Assembly: GCA_964399535.1 (NCBI GenBank)
Contig: CAYNRE010000005.1
Span: 682,001-746,000, forward strand
DNA from: CAYNRE01 sp964399535
GTDB taxonomy: Bacteria; Planctomycetota; Planctomycetia; Pirellulales; CAYNRE01
DNA: 64,000 nucleotides
Reading direction: 5' to 3'
Positions 59,758 to 64,000 of this stretch are shown here, one piece after another; the first letter of the stretch is position 1, and the number at the start of each line of letters is the position of its first letter. Position numbers and translations under genes: made by a program. The notes under the pieces are model-generated. The model had not been told where the DNA came from, searched no databases, and was given only the letters and a program-made list of their open reading frames with translations.

Positions 59758-61179
59758 TCAGGCCAGCAGTTCGTCGACCACCTGGGCATCCGTCACTGGC
59801 GAATCGGTCAGGCTGTCGTCGCGGCCGTCGTAGGGGAAGGTTAGCCGCTGGTGATCGAGCCCCAGCGCCGCGAGCAGCGTGGCGTGAAAATCGTGCACGC
59901 TTACCGGTTTTTCCACGGCCCGGTAACCGAACTCGTCGGTCGCCCCGTGGACATGGCCCGGGCGAAAGCCTCCGCCGGCCACCCAGGTGGTAAACGCGTG
60001 GCGGTTGTGATCGCGCCCGTCGGAGCCCTGGGAAATGGGAAGCCGCCCGAACTCGCCGGTCCAGACGACGATCGTCGAATCCAGCATCCCCCGCCGCCGC
60101 AGGTCTTCCACCAGGGCCGCGCTCGGCCGATCGGCGCGGCCGCAAAGCGAACGCAGTTGTTCGCTGTTCTTGCTGTGGGTATCCCAAGGCTGATTGTGCA
60201 AGTAGAGCTGCACGAACCTTACGCCCCGCTCGACCAGCCGCCGCGCGATCAGGCAGCGCGTGCCGTACTCGGCCGTGGCCTCGGTGTCGAGACCGTACAA
60301 GGCCCGCGTCTCGGCCGTTTCATCGGCCAGATCAAGCGCCTCGGGAATCGCCGTTTGCATGCGGGCCGCCATTTCGAACTGGGCAATTCGCGCCGTCAGC
60401 TCATGGTTCTCGGGATAGGCCTGGCGGTGCGATTCGTTCCAAGCCCGAACCAGGTCGAGCTGGCGGCGCTGCGCGGCGAGTGAAACTCCTTCGGGCCGGG
60501 CCAGGTGCAACACCGGCGAACCGCTGGCACGCAGCGGAGTTCCCTGCAGTTCGGCGGGCAGCCAGCCGCTCGACCAGTTGCGCACACCGTCGATCGGCAG
60601 CCCCCCCGGATCGGGCAACACCACGTAGGCGGGCAGGTTCTCGCTCTCGCTCCCCAAGCCGTAAAGGGCCCACGAGGGCCAACAAGGGCGGCCTGCCTGG
60701 ATTTTGCCGGTGTGAATCAGCCGCAAGCTCGCCTCGTGATCGACCGACTCGGTGGTCATCGAGCGAATCAAGGTCAGGTGGTCGGCCACGCGGGCCGTCT
60801 CGGGCAGTAGCTCGCACAACTGCATCCCGCATTGCCCGGCCGGCGAGAACTGAAACGGCGAGGCCAGCAGGTTCCCCTGCTGCTTGTGGAAATGCACCTC
60901 GAGCGAACCGGGATACGGCTGGCCGTGGCGGGCCGTCAGCTCCGGTTTCGGATCGAACAGGTCCATCTGGCTCGGGCCGCCGTGTTGAAACAGCAAGATG
61001 ACCGCGCGGGCCTTTGCCCGGCGCGCGGCCGTGGCCGCCGAAGGAAGGGCTGCCCGGGCGCGCCGCTCGTGGCCGCTCGAGAGCAACTGGGCCAGGGCGA
61101 CCGCCCCCAAGCCTTGCAGCCCTTGCCCCAGAAAGGCGCGTCGGTGACAGGCCACGTTTAATGGGTCGACCGGGTGCAT
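59758..61179 (-). CDS. DUF1501 domain-containing exported protein
   Basis: A 473-residue DUF1501 protein. It begins MHPVDPLNVACHRRAFLGQG with a Tat-like signal (RRAFLGQGLQGLGAVALA). Landmarks: AVILLFQHGGPSQMDLFDPKP, CGMQLCELLPETARVADHLT, VRFVQLYLHNQPWDTHSKN and TGEFGRLPISQGSDGRDHNR. The frame is open ~240 codons upstream, but ATG 61179 has GAGAGGAG ahead and fits the family. It follows the second cytochrome-like gene by 53 bases, repeating the arrangement at 44241-48684. Confidence 0.94.
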   Translation of the reverse strand: MHPVDPLNVACHRRAFLGQGLQGLGAVALAQLLSSGHERRARAALPSAATAARRAKARAVILLFQHGGPSQMDLFDPKPELTARHGQPYPGSLEVHFHKQQGNLLASPFQFSPAGQCGMQLCELLPETARVADHLTLIRSMTTESVDHEASLRLIHTGKIQAGRPCWPSWALYGLGSESENLPAYVVLPDPGGLPIDGVRNWSSGWLPAELQGTPLRASGSPVLHLARPEGVSLAAQRRQLDLVRAWNESHRQAYPENHELTARIAQFEMAARMQTAIPEALDLADETAETRALYGLDTEATAEYGTRCLIARRLVERGVRFVQLYLHNQPWDTHSKNSEQLRSLCGRADRPSAALVEDLRRRGMLDSTIVVWTGEFGRLPISQGSDGRDHNRHAFTTWVAGGGFRPGHVHGATDEFGYRAVEKPVSVHDFHATLLAALGLDHQRLTFPYDGRDDSLTDSPVTDAQVVDELLA

Positions 61180-61232
61180 CCCCGCTCCTCTCGTCTCAGC
61201 CCAACCCGCGAAGCGCCCCAATCCGGTGCGGG

Positions 61233-63869
61233 CTACTCTACGTACAAAAATGCGCTCGAAGCCAAGAGCGCCTGGCAAAAATCGGTCCACGCCACCTGGG
61301 CCAGCGCCACCGAGTGGTCCTCGGCGTGCGATTCGGCCATCGCCTGTTTGAAAAACGCCTGCGCGGCGGCAAGCTCCTCGGCCCGCGGAGGCCGGCAAAT
61401 CGCCAGGCGAAACAACCGCTCGATACGGGCGTCGTCGCTGGCGGGGGCCTCGGCCATGAGCCGCTTCGCCAGTTCCTGGCTGCGCAGCCGCACCAACGGT
61501 GCGTTCATCAGGGCCAGCGCTTGGAGCGGGACCGTCGAGGTGCTGCGCCGCGTACAGTTGGTCACCAGCGACGGGGCATCGAACAATTCCAGGAAACTGT
61601 TCACCTGCGTGCGGCGCTGCTGTAAGTACAACGAGCGGCGATGGGCTCCCGGGCGATTCTCGTCGACCACCACGGCCCCCTCGCCATCGCGCTCGGTCGG
61701 CACATAGGGGCCGCCCAGGCCATGGTCGAGCCTGCCGGAAAGGGCCAGTAGGCTGTCGCGCAACGCCTCGGCGTCGAGCCGCCGTAGCGAAAAGTGCGAT
61801 AGCAGCCGATTCTCCGGATCTTGATCGGCCCGGCCCGGCGGGGCCTGGCTCGACTGCTGGTAGGTCGCCGAGTTTAGGATTTCGCGGTGCAGCCACTTCA
61901 AGCTCCACCCGTGCCGCGGCAACTCAGCGGCCAGGTAGTCGAGCAGTTCGGGGTGGCTCGGTTCGGCGCCGGTGTACCCCAAGTTGTCTGGCGAGGTGAA
62001 AAGCCCCTGGCCAAAATGTTGCTGCCACACCCGGTTGACCAACAGCCGCCGCACCGTGGGCTGTTCGGGCGAAGTGAGCCAACGGGCCAGGGCCAGGCGC
62101 CGTCCGCTGCCGGATGCGCCAGCCTCGGCCGGCAGGTTCCAGCCGTTGTCGGGCGAGACCAGCGCCGCCGGCACGCCGGGCAGGGCCTCCTCGCCCAACT
62201 CGCGATACTGCCCGCGCTCGCGCACGAAATGCGGCGGCGGCTGGCGGGCCACATCGGTCAGAATCGCAAGCTGCTCGAGCGGCGCCGGGCGCGAGGCCTC
62301 GAGCTTTTCGATCTCGGCGCGCTCAGCCTCTTGCGCGGGCCCATACTCGGTAAACCGCTCGGCCAATTGTTCGTCGGAAACCTCGCACACCGCCGCCTGC
62401 TCGGCGAGCAGCTTTTCGGCGTCTTCGCTCCGCTCGCCGGCCGCGGTGGCCAGCGCCACGCGCACCTGATCGGCCAAGGAAGGCTCAAGCCCGGCCAGTC
62501 GCTCTTCGCGAAGCCGCTCGACGAGTTCTTGGCGCTCCTGGTCGAATCGCTTTTTCACGGCTTCGACCTCGGCCGCGATTTGGTCGAGCCGGGCCTGGTG
62601 CGCGGCCCGCTCGGCTACGGTCCCCTCGGCAACGAGCCGCTCGGCCGGCTTGCGCCAATCGTCGGGCTGATAGGCGGCCCACAGTATGGCTTGCAGGCCG
62701 TAGTACTCGCGCTGCGTGAGCGGCTCGAATTTGTGGTCGTGGCAGCGGGCACACTGCACGGTCAGCCCCAGCAGGGCCGAACCCATGATCTGTACCGTGC
62801 CCTCGATCACCGCGAAGCGATCGGCCAACACCTCGTCTTCGTTGCCGTCGCTTTCGCCGGTGCCGTCCGGGGCATTCCGCAGAAAATGCGTGGCCAGCAG
62901 CGAGTCGACCATTTCCGGAGTCAGGTCGCCGCCGGGCGTGTAACCCGCCAACTCGTCGCCGGCGATCTGTTGTTCGAGAAACTCGTTCCAGGGGCGATCG
63001 GCATTGTGCGACCGCACGACATAATCCCGGTAGCGCCAGGCCCAAGGCCGATCGGAGTCGGCGTTGAAGTAGCCGTTCGAATCGGCGTAGCCCACCGCAT
63101 CGAGCCAGTACTTTCCCCAGCGCTCGCCGTAATGGGGCGATGCCAGGTACCGCTCGATCATTCTCGGCACCGCGCCCGGAGCCGTGTCGGAAAGAAACGC
63201 CTCTTGTTCGGCCAGGGTCGGCGGCAACCCGGTTACGTCAAGCGCCACCCGGCGGAGCAGCGTGGCCCGGTCGGCCGGCGGCGCCAAGTGCCAGCCCTGG
63301 GCCTCGAGCCGAGCCATGATGAAGCGATCGACCGCGGTTTGCACCCGCGATGGGTCGGCCACCTCGGGCAGCGGCGGCGTGCGGGGGGGCTGAAAGGCCC
63401 AGTGCGTGTCGCCCGGCGGCAATTGGCTCGGGTCGGGCAGACCCGGCGCCCCGGCCGCGATCCAGCCTCGGATCAGCTCGCGCTCGCTTGCGGCCAGCGG
63501 CTCGCCGGGGGGCATATCCTCGGCCTCGATCCGCTGCCAAAGCAGGCTGCTCGCGACGTCGCCAGGAACCAGGGCCGGTCCGCTTTCGCCCCCCCGGGCC
63601 AACCCCTCGGCCGAGCTGAGATTCAGCCGGGCCAGGCGGCGGTATTGGCCGTGGCAGCGGCCGCAGCGCTCGCGCAGCAGCGGGCCCGCCTGTTCGGAAA
63701 AAACGGGGGCCGACAGCGCTTCGCCGGCCTGGGCGATGGGGCTGCCCAGCGCCGCGACCGACAGCACGACCAGGGCGCCCAATCCTGGCCGCCGGCCAGG
63801 TCGGCAACGGCGCACCATCGCCCGAGATCGGCCGACGTACGAAGCCGCGCGGCTGCTGGGGTGGGCCAT
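61233..63869 (-). CDS. PSCyt1/DUF1549/DUF1553 planctomycete cytochrome-like protein
   Basis: An 878-residue exported protein. The N terminus is basic and ends in a signal peptide (GLGALVVLSVAALGSPIAQA). The PSCyt1 module has CGRCHGQYRRLARLNLSS. DUF1549 follows with YWLDAVGYADSNGYF and CARCHDHKFEPLTQREYY (second CxxCH), and DUF1553 near the C terminus with LLVNRVWQQHFGQGLF and SLYLQQRRTQV. Between them is a charged coiled-coil segment (EVEAVKKRFDQERQELVERL) that the first copy lacks; the first copy has a beta-rich insert instead. Start ATG 63869 has GAGGAG ahead. It pairs with the downstream DUF1501 gene. Confidence 0.93.
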   Translation of the reverse strand: MAHPSSRAASYVGRSRAMVRRCRPGRRPGLGALVVLSVAALGSPIAQAGEALSAPVFSEQAGPLLRERCGRCHGQYRRLARLNLSSAEGLARGGESGPALVPGDVASSLLWQRIEAEDMPPGEPLAASERELIRGWIAAGAPGLPDPSQLPPGDTHWAFQPPRTPPLPEVADPSRVQTAVDRFIMARLEAQGWHLAPPADRATLLRRVALDVTGLPPTLAEQEAFLSDTAPGAVPRMIERYLASPHYGERWGKYWLDAVGYADSNGYFNADSDRPWAWRYRDYVVRSHNADRPWNEFLEQQIAGDELAGYTPGGDLTPEMVDSLLATHFLRNAPDGTGESDGNEDEVLADRFAVIEGTVQIMGSALLGLTVQCARCHDHKFEPLTQREYYGLQAILWAAYQPDDWRKPAERLVAEGTVAERAAHQARLDQIAAEVEAVKKRFDQERQELVERLREERLAGLEPSLADQVRVALATAAGERSEDAEKLLAEQAAVCEVSDEQLAERFTEYGPAQEAERAEIEKLEASRPAPLEQLAILTDVARQPPPHFVRERGQYRELGEEALPGVPAALVSPDNGWNLPAEAGASGSGRRLALARWLTSPEQPTVRRLLVNRVWQQHFGQGLFTSPDNLGYTGAEPSHPELLDYLAAELPRHGWSLKWLHREILNSATYQQSSQAPPGRADQDPENRLLSHFSLRRLDAEALRDSLLALSGRLDHGLGGPYVPTERDGEGAVVVDENRPGAHRRSLYLQQRRTQVNSFLELFDAPSLVTNCTRRSTSTVPLQALALMNAPLVRLRSQELAKRLMAEAPASDDARIERLFRLAICRPPRAEELAAAQAFFKQAMAESHAEDHSVALAQVAWTDFCQALLASSAFLYVE

Positions 63870-64000
63870 GGCGCTCCTCGCGCACCTGGGCTCGTGCGAG
63901 GCGGGAATCTCAACCAACCGCCGGAAGGGGGCGATCCCCCCTCTGCCCGGTACGGCGCCAATTATCTCCCGCCAGCAGGCCACATGCCAGCCAGAAGCCC

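Overview
The window is a GC-rich bacterial chromosome segment that reads as a planctomycete, probably of the Pirellulales type. The main grounds are family content: three DUF1501 proteins, two large PSCyt1/DUF1549/DUF1553 cytochrome-like proteins, a DUF1080 protein, PEP-CTERM exported proteins (one also carrying dockerin-like repeats), a fused SecDF and two GroEL genes. No rRNA, phage, conjugation genes, recognisable transposase or CRISPR array was seen. One tRNA (Thr, anticodon CGT) is present.

Layout. 1-3032: the end of a molybdate-type ABC ATPase, then an FdhF/YdeP-type molybdopterin oxidoreductase. 3062-9690 (minus): secDF, yajC, tgt and a TPR protein with two RNA polymerase alpha-CTD-like domains. 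9948-10992: tRNA-Thr and a gene-poor stretch with three successive inverted repeats. 11003-14776: a lipid-kinase-family gene, kdsA and a membrane protein with a degenerate transglutaminase-like region, all overlapping. 14773-18983 (minus): DUF1501, a polytopic GT-C-like membrane protein and an AllA-like protein. 19215-21373: YpfJ-type zinc protease, mscL and a small hypothetical gene.

21582-24330 (minus) is a transsulfuration operon. It holds a plant-type cystathionine gamma-synthase and a gamma-lyase-like enzyme, preceded by a leader that resembles a SAM-II/SAM-V riboswitch followed by an intrinsic terminator. 24560-26833 holds a glycine-zipper exported protein and a membrane protein. 26984-28892 is a low-density island: two related MITE-like elements bracket a PEP-CTERM protein gene.

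29096-35718 (minus) is a proteostasis cluster in the transcriptional order groEL1, groES, groEL2, dnaJ, grpE, fmdB-like, yacG. groEL1 has the GGM tail and groEL2 lacks it. 36577-44218 holds a secreted PQQ-type dehydrogenase, class I aldolase, SGNH hydrolase, GNAT, a CE15-like esterase and an EEP-family phosphodiesterase.

44241-48684 and 59758-63869 (both minus) are two copies of the planctomycete pair PSCyt1/DUF1549/DUF1553 followed by DUF1501. Between them lie a PAAR protein with a zinc-ribbon methyltransferase, a TolC-like lipoprotein divergent from a GAF-TM-HlyD adaptor, two glycosyltransferases and a DUF1080 protein. The TolC-like and adaptor genes together suggest an envelope export route whose adaptor carries a cytoplasmic sensor-like region. 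The window ends just upstream of the second cytochrome gene.
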